Source of the DNA: Anoxybacter fermentans
GTDB taxonomy: Bacteria; Bacillota; Halanaerobiia; DY22613
DNA: 64,000 bases
Assembly: GCF_003991135.1 (NCBI RefSeq)
Contig: NZ_CP016379.1
Coordinates: forward strand, 1,736,001 to 1,800,000
Direction: 5' to 3'
Shown: piece by piece, positions 47,103 through 56,537 of the stretch
How positions within the stretch are numbered: position 1 is the first letter of the stretch
Layout of the letters: every line of letters starts with the position of its first letter
Translations under genes and position numbers: made by a program
Notes under the pieces: model-generated
The model's input: the letters and a program-made list of their open reading frames with translations, nothing else
Told to the model about the DNA's origin: nothing
Database searches by the model: none

Positions 47103-47363
47103 TTATTCATCATCATAGATACTATATATTACTTCTGGATTATTACAAAAGGCAAATCCTGTTATTTCTACTTTTTCATTATCTTTAAAAAATACTATAT
47201 ATTTCAACATTTCATGAATTGTATTTTTAAATAATTCTTCAAAAGGTTTCCCTTGTAAAGTATCAATTTCTTCTGTTTCAATTCTAAAACGAAAAATAAA
47301 ATCACCATTTTCGTCCAAATTATTAATTTTATTATCAACCTGTTTAACTCCGTGCCGTTCCAT
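47103..47363 (-). CDS. 86-residue protein paired with the SPASM radical SAM enzyme
   Basis: ATG 47363 with GGAGG upstream. The sequence starts MERHGVKQVDNKINNLDENG and ends with an aromatic, acidic tail VITGFAFCNN-type run then SIYDDE. No signal peptide, no Cys cluster (one Cys only), not a clear PqqD. The gene is 19 bases ahead of the radical SAM gene. It may be a precursor whose aromatic C-terminus is modified, or a chaperone-like recognition partner. No family recognised. Confidence 0.55.
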   Translation of the reverse strand: MERHGVKQVDNKINNLDENGDFIFRFRIETEEIDTLQGKPFEELFKNTIHEMLKYIVFFKDNEKVEITGFAFCNNPEVIYSIYDDE

Positions 47364-47540
47364 AGCAAAACCTCCATAATTTTTAAAATTATATTAAATT
47401 TGAATTAACCCTTTGAGTGTACTTTGTCTTAGCCAACTCTACCTCTATTATCCTTCAACAACTCCACAACAACCAGAAAACTATAAATTATAGAACAAAA
47501 TGCCCTTCGGTACTTTACTGAGGTCTTTAACTTATTTTAA

Positions 47541-47690
47541 TGCGAAAAGCTAATTTTCAGCAACATAGAAATTTTTCGTTTAACTATCTTAGTAAAATTG
47601 AAGTTAGGCCTCATCACAGGAGGTAATGAACTAATCAAGTCTTTGAAATTGAACTTTATTTTTTTGAGCGAAAAATTAGCTTTTTGCAGT
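47541..47690. repeat. Palindromic MITE-like element, copy 10 (degenerate)
   Basis: Left end TGCGAAAAGCTAATTTT and right end GCTTTTTGCAGT, internal deletion and divergence. It separates the second and third transcription units of the island. Confidence 0.78.
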
Positions 47691-47757
47691 TTATCATATA
47701 TTATCTATATCAAATGTTATCTACAACCTGCAAAAAGTATAATTTCTTGGACATCAA

Positions 47758-47802
47758 AAAAGTTACTTAGATCAAGTTGTAAACCAACTTGATCTAAGTA
47801 AT
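47758..47802 (-). terminator. Strong terminator after the 39-residue peptide gene
   Basis: TTACTTAGATCAAGTT(G) and (C)AACTTGATCTAAGTAA form a 17-bp perfect stem with a 4-base loop; CTTTTTTG follows on the minus strand. It lies about 30 bases after the peptide stop. Confidence 0.92.
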
Positions 47803-47831
47803 CTACAAAAATTTTTATCCAAAGATTTTTA

Positions 47832-47951
47832 CTAATCAGTAGTTATAGTTCCAATAAATGGCGCTCCCGAAAACTTTCTTTGTACTGTTACTTTTTCTTC
47901 ATCATTGATCAAATTACGTAATTCAGCTTCACTTAAATAAAGTTTCTTCAT
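47832..47951 (-). CDS. 39-residue candidate RiPP precursor
   Basis: ATG 47951 follows GAAAGGAGGTGCAATCT, a very strong ribosome site. The product begins MKKLYLSEAELRNLINDEEK, a charged leader-like helix with L-S-E-A-E-L, then VTVQRKFSGAPFIGTITTD, a small-residue, Thr- and Phe-rich C-terminus. No Cys. It is 50 bases behind the radical SAM-PDZ gene and directly before a perfect terminator. Short length, leader-like start, strong translation and position support a precursor, but no database family is recalled. A small regulatory protein is the alternative. Confidence 0.65.
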   Translation of the reverse strand: MKKLYLSEAELRNLINDEEKVTVQRKFSGAPFIGTITTD

Positions 47952-48001
47952 AGATTGCACCTCCTTTCTCAGATTGTTTATGAAAGATTTTTTGAAATTA
48001 G

Positions 48002-49696
48002 TTAAACATAAATTGTTTCACATTCAATAATTTCTATAGGTATTCTAAATTTACTTAATTCATAAACACTCGAACCACAAAGATCCATTCGCCATTCATC
48101 AAAAACAGATGATGGAATAACAATTAAATCTATCTGTTGATTTTGTAACATTTTTTCCAACTGTATTTTAAAATCAGATACCATATGTAAGTCATTAATT
48201 ATAATATTCCCCCCCCAATAGTAGTGAGGACAGATCATATAAATAAGATTGCATTTAGCAAAAAACTGAGTGTAAAAATCTACACTATTAATAATTTGTT
48301 GAACAAAAGGAGCTATTATTTCAGAAGTAAAAAGAATTATATTTTTTGCCGAATGTTTTTCAATAGCTCTTTTTAATTTATCTATGTAACTAATTTTAAT
48401 AGTCTGGTTCAAAAACAATCCCCAGGTAAATGGTGAATATATATTTTTTACATTTTCTTTCTTTTTAAGTACCACATCAAATTGCTTATTTTCTCTCTGA
48501 ATTGTTAAAGTGACCTTTTCTGCTCCATTTTCATATGCCTGTCTAAGTTTAGAAATAAGCTGTGACTTTAAATATATTGGGTTTTCATCCATAGCAACAA
48601 CTAGATCATTAACTTTAAGACCGGATTCATAAGCTGGAGAATACTTATAAACTCCATCAATTATTGGCTCTATAGTAGTAGAAGCTCCATATAAAGCAGG
48701 TAAGCAGGTAAGTGGAAAAGAAACTTTTGGCTTTAATTTCGCCACTAAATCAACCAAATCATCCCATCTGTCATACATTAAATTAGTACACCCGGGATTG
48801 TTATATTTATTGTACCCAGGCAAACATACTCTAACCAGTACAGGCTCATATTGCTCTAATTCCAAAATTGTTCTTTCTATATTTGCCAAATCCACTGAAA
48901 CCCAACCTACAATACTTACAGAATAGGAAACTTGATACTTTTTAAGTAATGAAAGGCTCTTTAGCGCATTCTTTGTACCATCCTTTTTAGAATCATTCAT
49001 AGTTCTTTGCCTTGTCGTTGGATCCAGACTATTAATAGAAACGACCAGACTAACTTTTTTGTATTTTGATAATTCCTTGATAATTTCTTCGGTAAGAAAT
49101 GACGCATTGGTAGTCAAATAATCTATATCTTCATTTAAATCCTTTACCATTGAGAAAATTTCTAAAAGATTTGGATTTAGAAATGGTTCACCATAAACAA
49201 AAATTGCTGAAGGAAGTCCGGTCTTTTTTTTCTGATCATAATACTTTAGTCTGGTTTTAGCTTCCTCAAGACTTAAAATCCGATTCTTTTGAGCATAAGG
49301 CAAAGGATTTTTTTTCTCATAACAAATTTCACAATCACAATTACAATAACTAGATGGAGATCCTAAATTAGAAAAAAAACTTTCTACTTCATAAAAAGAC
49401 CATTTAGAAAGATTTTTTAAACGATACCCATTAACTACCTGTTCAACACCTTTATATTTAAAAGTTATAAAAGGAAGATATTGTTTTAAAAAATGATCAA
49501 TAAATCTTAAACGGGGCTCTGATAAATTATAAACTCCGTAATAAAAATGCTTTCTGTCATCATTTTTAATCACATTGGTTTTAGGAGTTAACTTTATCTC
49601 AACTTCATCAATTCTCACCTTCTTACCATTATATTCAAAATCAAAAAGTTTGAATATCTCCTTTAGTACAGTTGCAATAAAATTTTCAAAAATCAT
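48002..49696 (-). CDS. Radical SAM protein with embedded PDZ domain (island, second unit)
   Basis: About 564 residues from ATG 49696 (GGGGTG upstream; a GTG lies 9 bases earlier). Residues 1-115 are an unrecognised N-terminal domain. The cluster motif is CNCDCEIC, giving Cx3Cx2C at C118, C122, C125 plus one extra Cys at 120. FVYGEPFLNPN and LTTNASFLT follow, with VVSINSLDPTTRQ. A PDZ domain spans about 345-412 (PAYESGLKVNDLVVAMDENPI). The last 130 residues (NIILFTSEIIAPFVQQII, then LCGSSVYELSKF.IPIEII) weakly recall the DUF512 domain of PDZ-radical SAM proteins, though there PDZ is N-terminal. Likely acts on the 39-residue peptide downstream. Confidence 0.8.
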   Translation of the reverse strand: MIFENFIATVLKEIFKLFDFEYNGKKVRIDEVEIKLTPKTNVIKNDDRKHFYYGVYNLSEPRLRFIDHFLKQYLPFITFKYKGVEQVVNGYRLKNLSKWSFYEVESFFSNLGSPSSYCNCDCEICYEKKNPLPYAQKNRILSLEEAKTRLKYYDQKKKTGLPSAIFVYGEPFLNPNLLEIFSMVKDLNEDIDYLTTNASFLTEEIIKELSKYKKVSLVVSINSLDPTTRQRTMNDSKKDGTKNALKSLSLLKKYQVSYSVSIVGWVSVDLANIERTILELEQYEPVLVRVCLPGYNKYNNPGCTNLMYDRWDDLVDLVAKLKPKVSFPLTCLPALYGASTTIEPIIDGVYKYSPAYESGLKVNDLVVAMDENPIYLKSQLISKLRQAYENGAEKVTLTIQRENKQFDVVLKKKENVKNIYSPFTWGLFLNQTIKISYIDKLKRAIEKHSAKNIILFTSEIIAPFVQQIINSVDFYTQFFAKCNLIYMICPHYYWGGNIIINDLHMVSDFKIQLEKMLQNQQIDLIVIPSSVFDEWRMDLCGSSVYELSKFRIPIEIIECETIYV

Positions 49697-49705
49697 TTTT
49701 TTCAC

Positions 49706-50119
49706 CCCGTTTTCTAATTATTTAACAAATATTGTTTATTATATATTCATAGATCAAATTCAACCATAGTGCAACTAATGTTTTTCCAATTTAGGTTATA
49801 TTTTGGTATTTTTTATATTTTATTTATATAATTAATTTTTGATTATTTTTTTATAATTATATCATTTTAAACGTGCAATTTCAAGTAAAACAAACTAATA
49901 TTTCCATTTCAACTAATCAATTAATCTTTATACTCATTATATTAAGTGTCTAAAAATTCAATTATGAAATCGTTTTGAAACGTCTATATATTACAAATCT
50001 TTATATATAATATTAAAAAAATAAAGAGCTTATCCCTACGGTCTTTTATACACACTTATCCTTCATAATTTAATTATTAATCAGAATTTTCTTACAAATA
50101 AAGTTTACTTTTTTCGATT
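49706..50119. other. AT-rich intergenic region with a candidate promoter
   Basis: No gene in about 410 bases. On the minus strand TTGCAC, 17 bases, TATGAA with TATAAT nearby (roughly 49745-49785) could drive the radical SAM-PDZ unit. This is a weak match in very AT-rich DNA. Confidence 0.35.
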
Positions 50120-51468
50120 TTAGTAATTTGTTATATTAATATTGTTTACTCTGATAGTAGGAGAACCAAAACCCTTATCACTTCTCCCTACTAAGAAAAA
50201 TTCCAAATCATTTCCTATTAAATCAATTTGTTTAAAATAATCCAAGATTTTTCCCCAAAAAACAATCCGTGGTACAAAACCTTTAAATTGCCCATTTTTA
50301 ATATATAAAGCAGTTGCACTTACAGAGTAAGACCCTGAACTCTGATATATTGGATCTGTATTGAAAAGCTTTACAATATATAACCCTTCTTCAACTGACT
50401 CAATTATATCTTTTTGAGAAAGATTTTGCGGTTTAATATATAAATTAGTAGGGGTAACTTTAGGCAATTTACTAAAATCTACTTTAAATCCATTTCCTGT
50501 CGATTTTGATTCTAATTTATATGCAGAAAATACATTATGTAAAGCATTTTTAAATATACCTTTTTCTATTACTATAGTTTTTTGGGATGAAAATCCTTCA
50601 TCATCAAAAGGAATAGAAGCTAACCCCCTGTGAAGCATCCCATCATCAATTATAGTTAGTTTATTAGATCCAATTTTTTCCTTAAATCGATCTTTTAAAA
50701 TAGACATACCTTCACTAATCCTATCACCAAAAAAAATGGGACTAAACTTTTGGAGTATTTCTGCACTTAAATTAGGAGGTAAAATTAATGACATTTTTTT
50801 ATCCTTTAATTTGACCTCAGGGAGATTAAAATCTGTTAACATCTGCAATTGGTTTCTCAAATATTCTCTGTAATTTAAATCTTCAATATAAACTTTACTT
50901 ATTCTCCAATTTAAAGAATTTGTGTTAAGCTTTAAAACCCCCCCATATCAATTATACTCTTCTGATAAGAACCCACAAATTGATATATATCAAAAATTTG
51001 GATAGACTTTATTTTATCAACATATACTAATTGTGGAAAATTGACTAAATTATTTTGGGTTTTTACCCAATCAATTAAATCATACATATAAGAAATTTTA
51101 TCATTCAAAGACAAATCTTCTATTCCAGAGTCATAAATCTCGGGTAAAAAATCAATCTTATCAAATCGATTTTTTTCAAAACAAGAAATATCAACTGATA
51201 GATTTAAAAGTTCAGAATTAAAAATAGCTTTTCTTACTAAGTGATTAACATTTTCAAATTCAAAATTAAAAGAAAAACTATAACCTAATTTACCTTTATT
51301 TACCACTGTAATAAATATTCCACAGTTATTAGGAATTTGGATAAAATTAAGTTTATTTTTTTTAAACTGTAAATATGTTCCTCTTTCCTCCATAACATAT
51401 ATTTGTGCATAATCTAAAGGAAACTCTTTAAGACTTGCAAGTACTTTCTTCATTTTATCTACATTCAT
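50120..51468 (-). pseudogene. Island TldE-like subunit with a frameshift in a G7 run
   Basis: The N-terminal half (51468 to about 50940) starts MNVDKMKKVLASLKEFPLDYAQIYV; the C-terminal half (to 50120) includes MLHRGLASIPFDDEGFSSQKTIVI, STGNGFKVDFSKLPKVTPTN and DLIGNDLEFFLVGRSDKGFGSPT, all PmbA/TldE-like, with no HExxxH. Between them, at 50938-50944, the minus strand has seven G. With eight G the frame would run straight through (GGVLKLNTNSLNWRISKVY), giving about 450 residues, the family length. So this is a one-base indel: sequencing error, recent mutation or phase switching. Confidence 0.85.
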
Positions 51469-51469
51469 C

Positions 51470-52846
51470 CTATTTCCAACCACCTACTTTTATTTTACTA
51501 ATCCGTAAAGTTGGAATTCCTGCACTAACCAATACCCTATCAAATTTGTTACATATTCCATACGTAAAATTCAAATCATTGCCCACCATATCAATCTTTT
51601 GTAAAATATCTTTAGAATTACCTACTATAACCATGTTTTTTAATGGAACAAATATCTTGCCATCTACAATCAAAAAAGCTTCTATAACTTCAAAAGAGAA
51701 ATCACCAGTCATCCCATTCACATTACCAGTTCCTAATGCACTAATATAAATACCTTCTTTAACAGATTGTATGATTTCTTCCGGAGATATATCCGGGTTT
51801 GGTTGAAGATAAGTATTTGTCATTCGAGGGGTAGGCAAATATTGAAAATTCTCTCTTCTACCATTCCCTGTGAGACTCATATCCAAATTTTTTGCCGTTT
51901 GACGACATGTTAAATATTTCTGTAAAATACCTTTTTTTATTAAAACATTCTTTCTAGTTTTTGTACCTTCATCATCATAATTACTTGATATTATACTTCC
52001 TTCCAATGTACCATCATCAATTATAGTAACTAAATCTGAAGCAACTTTTTCTCCTAATTTATTATGAAAAACCTTATATCCCATCTGTATTAAATCAGCT
52101 TCCAAGGCATGTCCACAGGCCTCGTGTATTAAAACTCCTCCTTCACCACCAATTACCACTGGCATTTCTACCTGTGGACATGTAACCCCCTTAATAACAT
52201 AAGTTAGCCTGTTTACAACTGCTAATGCTAAATTCTTTAAAACTCTTTCATTATTTAAATTTGTAAAATTTTTAAATGCTCTACGAACTTTGGTCTTATA
52301 ATTTCTTCCTTGATTTGAACTTGTTGCCTCGACGATTATAAAAATACCATTCCGTTGGTCTCTTATTACTTTATCCTCACAGTTTACTATTTTTATATTT
52401 TTTTCTTTTTCTTCAAATTTTATAATCAAAGATATTGAACCCATTTGATAATAATCTCTAATTAACTTATCTAATTTCTTTAAGCAATCTATTCTTTTTT
52501 TTAATGATATAAAATCAAAATCCTGTTCTAAATGGTCCTGTTGGTTAATAGAACCAAAATCAGCTGCTATAGGTTCACTATGGAAAGATCCTACTAATGC
52601 TATATCATAAGCAATTTTTCGTAAATGATCCTTTTCAAATTTGTTAGTAAATGCATAATGAGTTATCCCATTTTTTATTAACCGATATCCTATTCCATTA
52701 ACTACTCTATCTTCTACATGAACTAAATTACCATTATTTAAATGTAGAACTTTTACGTTCGTATTTTCAATGAATAAATCCGCGTACTCCCCACCTTGAG
52801 ATGTCATTACATATATTAGCCCTTTAGAATCCTCATTCGATAGCAT
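51470..52846 (-). CDS. Island TldD-family metallopeptidase
   Basis: 458 residues. Zinc motif HEACGH at 241-246 in GGEGGVLIHEACGHALEADL, followed by TIIDDGTLEGSIISSNYDDEGT and MTNTYLQPN, as in TldD. It diverges strongly from the chromosomal TldD at 10-11.7 kb, including at the N-terminus, so it is a paralogue dedicated to this locus. Its stop is one base from the TldE-like start, and the MFS gene ends 15 bases before it. It probably removes the leader or degrades the tail of the modified peptide. Confidence 0.92.
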   Translation of the reverse strand: MLSNEDSKGLIYVMTSQGGEYADLFIENTNVKVLHLNNGNLVHVEDRVVNGIGYRLIKNGITHYAFTNKFEKDHLRKIAYDIALVGSFHSEPIAADFGSINQQDHLEQDFDFISLKKRIDCLKKLDKLIRDYYQMGSISLIIKFEEKEKNIKIVNCEDKVIRDQRNGIFIIVEATSSNQGRNYKTKVRRAFKNFTNLNNERVLKNLALAVVNRLTYVIKGVTCPQVEMPVVIGGEGGVLIHEACGHALEADLIQMGYKVFHNKLGEKVASDLVTIIDDGTLEGSIISSNYDDEGTKTRKNVLIKKGILQKYLTCRQTAKNLDMSLTGNGRRENFQYLPTPRMTNTYLQPNPDISPEEIIQSVKEGIYISALGTGNVNGMTGDFSFEVIEAFLIVDGKIFVPLKNMVIVGNSKDILQKIDMVGNDLNFTYGICNKFDRVLVSAGIPTLRISKIKVGGWK

Positions 52847-52861
52847 AATACCACCTAATTC

Positions 52862-54115
52862 CTATTTAGTAGCTTCAGTTAAATTTATGGATTCTTCCTT
52901 AGGCCAGAAATTTATCAGAACAATCGACACTCCAATAATTATTAATGCACCAACTTTTAAAATCCATAACACACCAAATAAATCAATTAACCATCCTATT
53001 AAACTTGCACCTAAAGGCCCACCTATCAACATAAAAAAGTTTAATACTGATGCAGCTCTTCCACGATATTCATCCTCAATATTTTCCGCAAACAATAACC
53101 CAATACCTACACTAGCCAATCCAATTGCCAGTGACATAACAAATATACCAATTGAAAGGGCATAAAAATTTACTATTATCCCTCCTAAACCGAAACCCAG
53201 GCCTATACAAATAATTCCATAAATCAATATTTGTTTCTTGGAAAGAAATTGACTAACTTTTGGATAAATAATATTACCTATCAAATTCCCTATTAGAATC
53301 ATAGACAATGCAATACCTATATGCGATTCACTAATTTTATATATATTTGTAACTGAATAAAGTACAATAACCTCCATAGGTGTTAAAATCATATTAATAC
53401 ATGCTGCTACAACCATAATAAGAATAAAGATTGTTTTTGTTTTTAAATATGCAAGTCCACGAGTAAAATCTTTTAAAATTCCTCTTTTTTGTTTTGTTTC
53501 TAATTCTACAAGCTTTTCCTGTGGTATAGTCATCATAAGAATTGCAAATCCAGAGACAAAAAATGTAATTGCATCAAATAAAAATATCCCGTAAAAATCT
53601 ATCAATACTAACATTACTCCTACAAGAGACATTCCGAGAATTTGAACCAAACTTTGTGTCCCATTCACCAGTGAATAACCAAAAATTCTATCTTCTTCTT
53701 TCAAAAGATTTGGTAAAGTTGCTGTATTAGCAGTTGTAAAAAAGGTTTCAAAAATTGAAACCAGAAAAGCCATTACATATAGTTGAAAAATTGTTAAAAT
53801 ATCAAAAAACAATGCAATAGATACCCATAACATAATACATCCACGTGCAAATTCAGCTATAATCATTATCGTTTTTCGTGAATATCGATCAACTAATACA
53901 CCTGCTATAGGAGTAAAAAGCAAATTAGGAAGCATGTTAATAACCATTATAGTTCCCATCGCTAGTGCAGAACCAGTTAATTCTAAAACTATGTATATTA
54001 ATGCAATGGTTTCTAAAGCATCAGCAAATCTGGATAATGCTTGAGAACTCCATAATAATGTGAATGACTTGTTTCTTCTTAAAAATTCCATCCTTTCAAC
54101 TATCTTTTTCTTCAT
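52862..54115 (-). CDS. MFS exporter (EntS/MFS_3-like) of the peptide island
   Basis: About 417 residues from ATG 54115 (AGGTGG upstream). Twelve hydrophobic segments are evident. The N-terminal FTLLWSSQALSRFADAL, the inter-helix motif GVLVDRYSRKTIMI (MFS motif A) and AENIEDEYRGRAASVLNFFMLIGGPLGA fit the MFS_3 drug or siderophore exporter group. Encoded between CPBP and tldD, it most likely exports the finished peptide product and may confer self-protection. Confidence 0.88.
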   Translation of the reverse strand: MKKKIVERMEFLRRNKSFTLLWSSQALSRFADALETIALIYIVLELTGSALAMGTIMVINMLPNLLFTPIAGVLVDRYSRKTIMIIAEFARGCIMLWVSIALFFDILTIFQLYVMAFLVSIFETFFTTANTATLPNLLKEEDRIFGYSLVNGTQSLVQILGMSLVGVMLVLIDFYGIFLFDAITFFVSGFAILMMTIPQEKLVELETKQKRGILKDFTRGLAYLKTKTIFILIMVVAACINMILTPMEVIVLYSVTNIYKISESHIGIALSMILIGNLIGNIIYPKVSQFLSKKQILIYGIICIGLGFGLGGIIVNFYALSIGIFVMSLAIGLASVGIGLLFAENIEDEYRGRAASVLNFFMLIGGPLGASLIGWLIDLFGVLWILKVGALIIIGVSIVLINFWPKEESINLTEATK

Positions 54116-54216
54116 TTTTACCACACCACCTAAAATAAATGTTATTCATTTAAATTATAATATATTTAGTTAAAAAATACAATATAAATTATTCAATAGC
54201 AGGCTGGTTATCGTAT

Positions 54217-54855
54217 CTAATGTGAGATTTTAATTTTGTATTGCCCAGGTAGGCAAATAAAATTATAAGCTGAATGTATACAAATGGAAGAAAAAACACC
54301 GTGTTCTAAAATAATAATCCCAAGTATAGCTCCAAAAAATGTCATTAATACTACATGAACTAGACTAGAATTTTTGTGATGGATTCCAAATAAAATTGAA
54401 GTAAAAATTACATAAACTATACTGAAAACCAGGTTATTTAATACGTTAAAATTCATTAAAATTACTACAAACAAATAAGGTAAAATACGAAATCTAATTT
54501 CTTCTTCAATACTGGCAAACCATAGTGCCATTAATGTAAGTAAAAGATCATCATTTCTAGAATGATATATTACATCATTTTGTTTAAATATTAATATAGT
54601 AAAATACATCAACATTAATGAAATTAATGTGTTAATATAAATATTGCCATTAGAGATAAATTGTAATATTGATGCTAGATAGATAACTATAAATAAAACA
54701 GCTATATGAAATAACGATAGCTTAGTGGCTTTATAATTTATAATTTTTATATTGCCATTCTTTAGCAGATGATTATTTTGTTTAAATATTTTTCTAATAT
54801 AATAAAATGGTGTGCAAAATCCGATAAAAGATATTATCAATAAAATCTTGTTCAT
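54217..54855 (-). CDS. CPBP/Abi family intramembrane metalloprotease
   Basis: 212 residues with about six to seven membrane segments. Motif 1 EEEIRFR (about 103-109, the EExxxR pair), motif 2 FGIHHKNS and motif 3 CIHSAYNF give the CPBP zinc site. Its ATG overlaps the stop of the B12-radical SAM gene (ATGA). In bacteriocin and RiPP clusters CPBP proteins process leader peptides or serve as immunity proteins; either role fits. Confidence 0.85.
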   Translation of the reverse strand: MNKILLIISFIGFCTPFYYIRKIFKQNNHLLKNGNIKIINYKATKLSLFHIAVLFIVIYLASILQFISNGNIYINTLISLMLMYFTILIFKQNDVIYHSRNDDLLLTLMALWFASIEEEIRFRILPYLFVVILMNFNVLNNLVFSIVYVIFTSILFGIHHKNSSLVHVVLMTFFGAILGIIILEHGVFSSICIHSAYNFICLPGQYKIKISH

Positions 54856-56417
54856 CTATACACCTCTTTTAATTCTTTAAATTTTTTAAAATTCATTCCT
54901 AATGTGGTTTTATCAAACTCTTCCATATGTTTTTCGATTTCCTGCATAATTTGTTTTTCAGTTAATTTAGTAACATTATAAAGAACATATTCAAATATAT
55001 TTAATTCCAATTCTCTTACATTTTCTAACCATTTTTCTAAACGTACTACATATGGATTTTGTTTCTCATAATTAGCTCTTAACTCTTTTTGCATGTAATT
55101 TCTTTTCTTATTTAAAATTTCAATCCACTTATAATGGATATGTCGAAACTTTTCCATTCTTGGATCTTTCATTTTATAATCATAAATCGCATCTAATTTT
55201 TCTAATATCTTATATTGATGAGATGTCATTTTCGGAAAGTTCCAAGGAATAACTTCCAATTCATCGATACGTTCAGCTAATTTTGTTCCTCCAATAATAC
55301 CTAAATGGTTAGAATATAATAAATGGGATGTATCAGTCAAAGTATAAATTTTCTCCTCTTTGATAAAGCGTAAGTTTTCATACATTTCCTCTAATGTAGT
55401 CCAGGGATCAAATAATATAAAATTAACGTGTGTTTTAATTCCCATATCTGTTAACATCTTTATCGCCTTCAAATTTTGTTCAACGGTTGTTCTTTTGTTC
55501 CAGGTATCCAACATTCGTTGAACACCTGTCTCCACACCTAAACGAACATTATATAAACCTGCACCTTTTAAAGCTCTTATAATCGGCATTTTTATATCAG
55601 TAACTCTAGCTTCAATGGAAAAATAAATATCTAAATTTTTTTGCATAAGTAAATCTGCAATTTCCAATGCCCTTTTTTCACCTTTCGGACAACTGCCAAA
55701 AAAGTTATCATCAGCAAAAAGAAAATATTTTTTACCATACTCTTTATTATATCTTTCGATTTCGTAAACTACCCTTTCTGGACTTTTTGCTTTCCAACGC
55801 GGCTGTTTAGCAAGCTTTGTAAAACCATGAATAGTACAATAACTACAATTAAATGGGCAACCTCTGGATGTAACAATTGTTGCAATTGGCCCATCAAGCC
55901 TGGGTTCTATAAATGGCTCCTTATCTAAATCAACTATTTCTCCTGTAGGTTCATTCTTTATTATTTTATCAGAAGAGTTAAAATAAAAAGAAGCAGTCCT
56001 TAGTAATTTTTCATTATCATTTAAATTTGACATAAACTCTACTATAGAATTTGTAGCCTCACCAATAGCTATAGAATCAATCTCCTTAAAATTTTTTAAA
56101 ACTTTTTCTGCATTTAATGTAGCAGCTGACCCTCCAATTGTTATATGGCCTGAATAACCCTGACTTTTTAATCTCTGAGCTAAATCTATTGCTACTACTA
56201 ATTCTTTTACAAAAGGAGCAGTAATTCCAATCCAATCATATTTTTTAAGTTTTTCTACACAAGAATCAATAGGTTCATAATTATTACAAAAATCATATAA
56301 ATCAACATTATATCCCTTCTCACTTAATACCGCATGAATTAACCCCGCTCCCAGATATTCATTTGTATCCATCATTGTCGGAGATACCGGCGGAACTACA
56401 ATTGCTAACTTCATCAT
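54852..56417 (-). CDS. B12-binding radical SAM enzyme of the peptide island
   Basis: 521 residues. An N-terminal cobalamin-binding-like Rossmann domain (about 1-140: IVVPPVSP, VDLYDF, IGITAPFVKELVVAIDLA, HITIGGSAATLN) is followed by the radical SAM core with C187, C191, C194 (TSRGCPFNCSYCTIHGF) and FLFADDNFFG, RLGVETGVQRML. The last 150 residues are helical and charged, without SPASM cysteines. The canonical B12 DxHxxG loop is not clear, so cobalamin binding is likely but unproven. Enzymes of this class methylate unactivated carbon or perform ring formation on RiPPs. Confidence 0.87.
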   Translation of the reverse strand: MMKLAIVVPPVSPTMMDTNEYLGAGLIHAVLSEKGYNVDLYDFCNNYEPIDSCVEKLKKYDWIGITAPFVKELVVAIDLAQRLKSQGYSGHITIGGSAATLNAEKVLKNFKEIDSIAIGEATNSIVEFMSNLNDNEKLLRTASFYFNSSDKIIKNEPTGEIVDLDKEPFIEPRLDGPIATIVTSRGCPFNCSYCTIHGFTKLAKQPRWKAKSPERVVYEIERYNKEYGKKYFLFADDNFFGSCPKGEKRALEIADLLMQKNLDIYFSIEARVTDIKMPIIRALKGAGLYNVRLGVETGVQRMLDTWNKRTTVEQNLKAIKMLTDMGIKTHVNFILFDPWTTLEEMYENLRFIKEEKIYTLTDTSHLLYSNHLGIIGGTKLAERIDELEVIPWNFPKMTSHQYKILEKLDAIYDYKMKDPRMEKFRHIHYKWIEILNKKRNYMQKELRANYEKQNPYVVRLEKWLENVRELELNIFEYVLYNVTKLTEKQIMQEIEKHMEEFDKTTLGMNFKKFKELKEVYR

Positions 56418-56537
56418 TACACCCTCCTCTAAATCATGAAATTTTGTATCCTACCCAATAAGATGGCCCTAATCTACTAACTATTTCTATTTTCCCAGAA
56501 ACTTCACGTCTTATTTGATGCTACCATTAGTAAAAAA

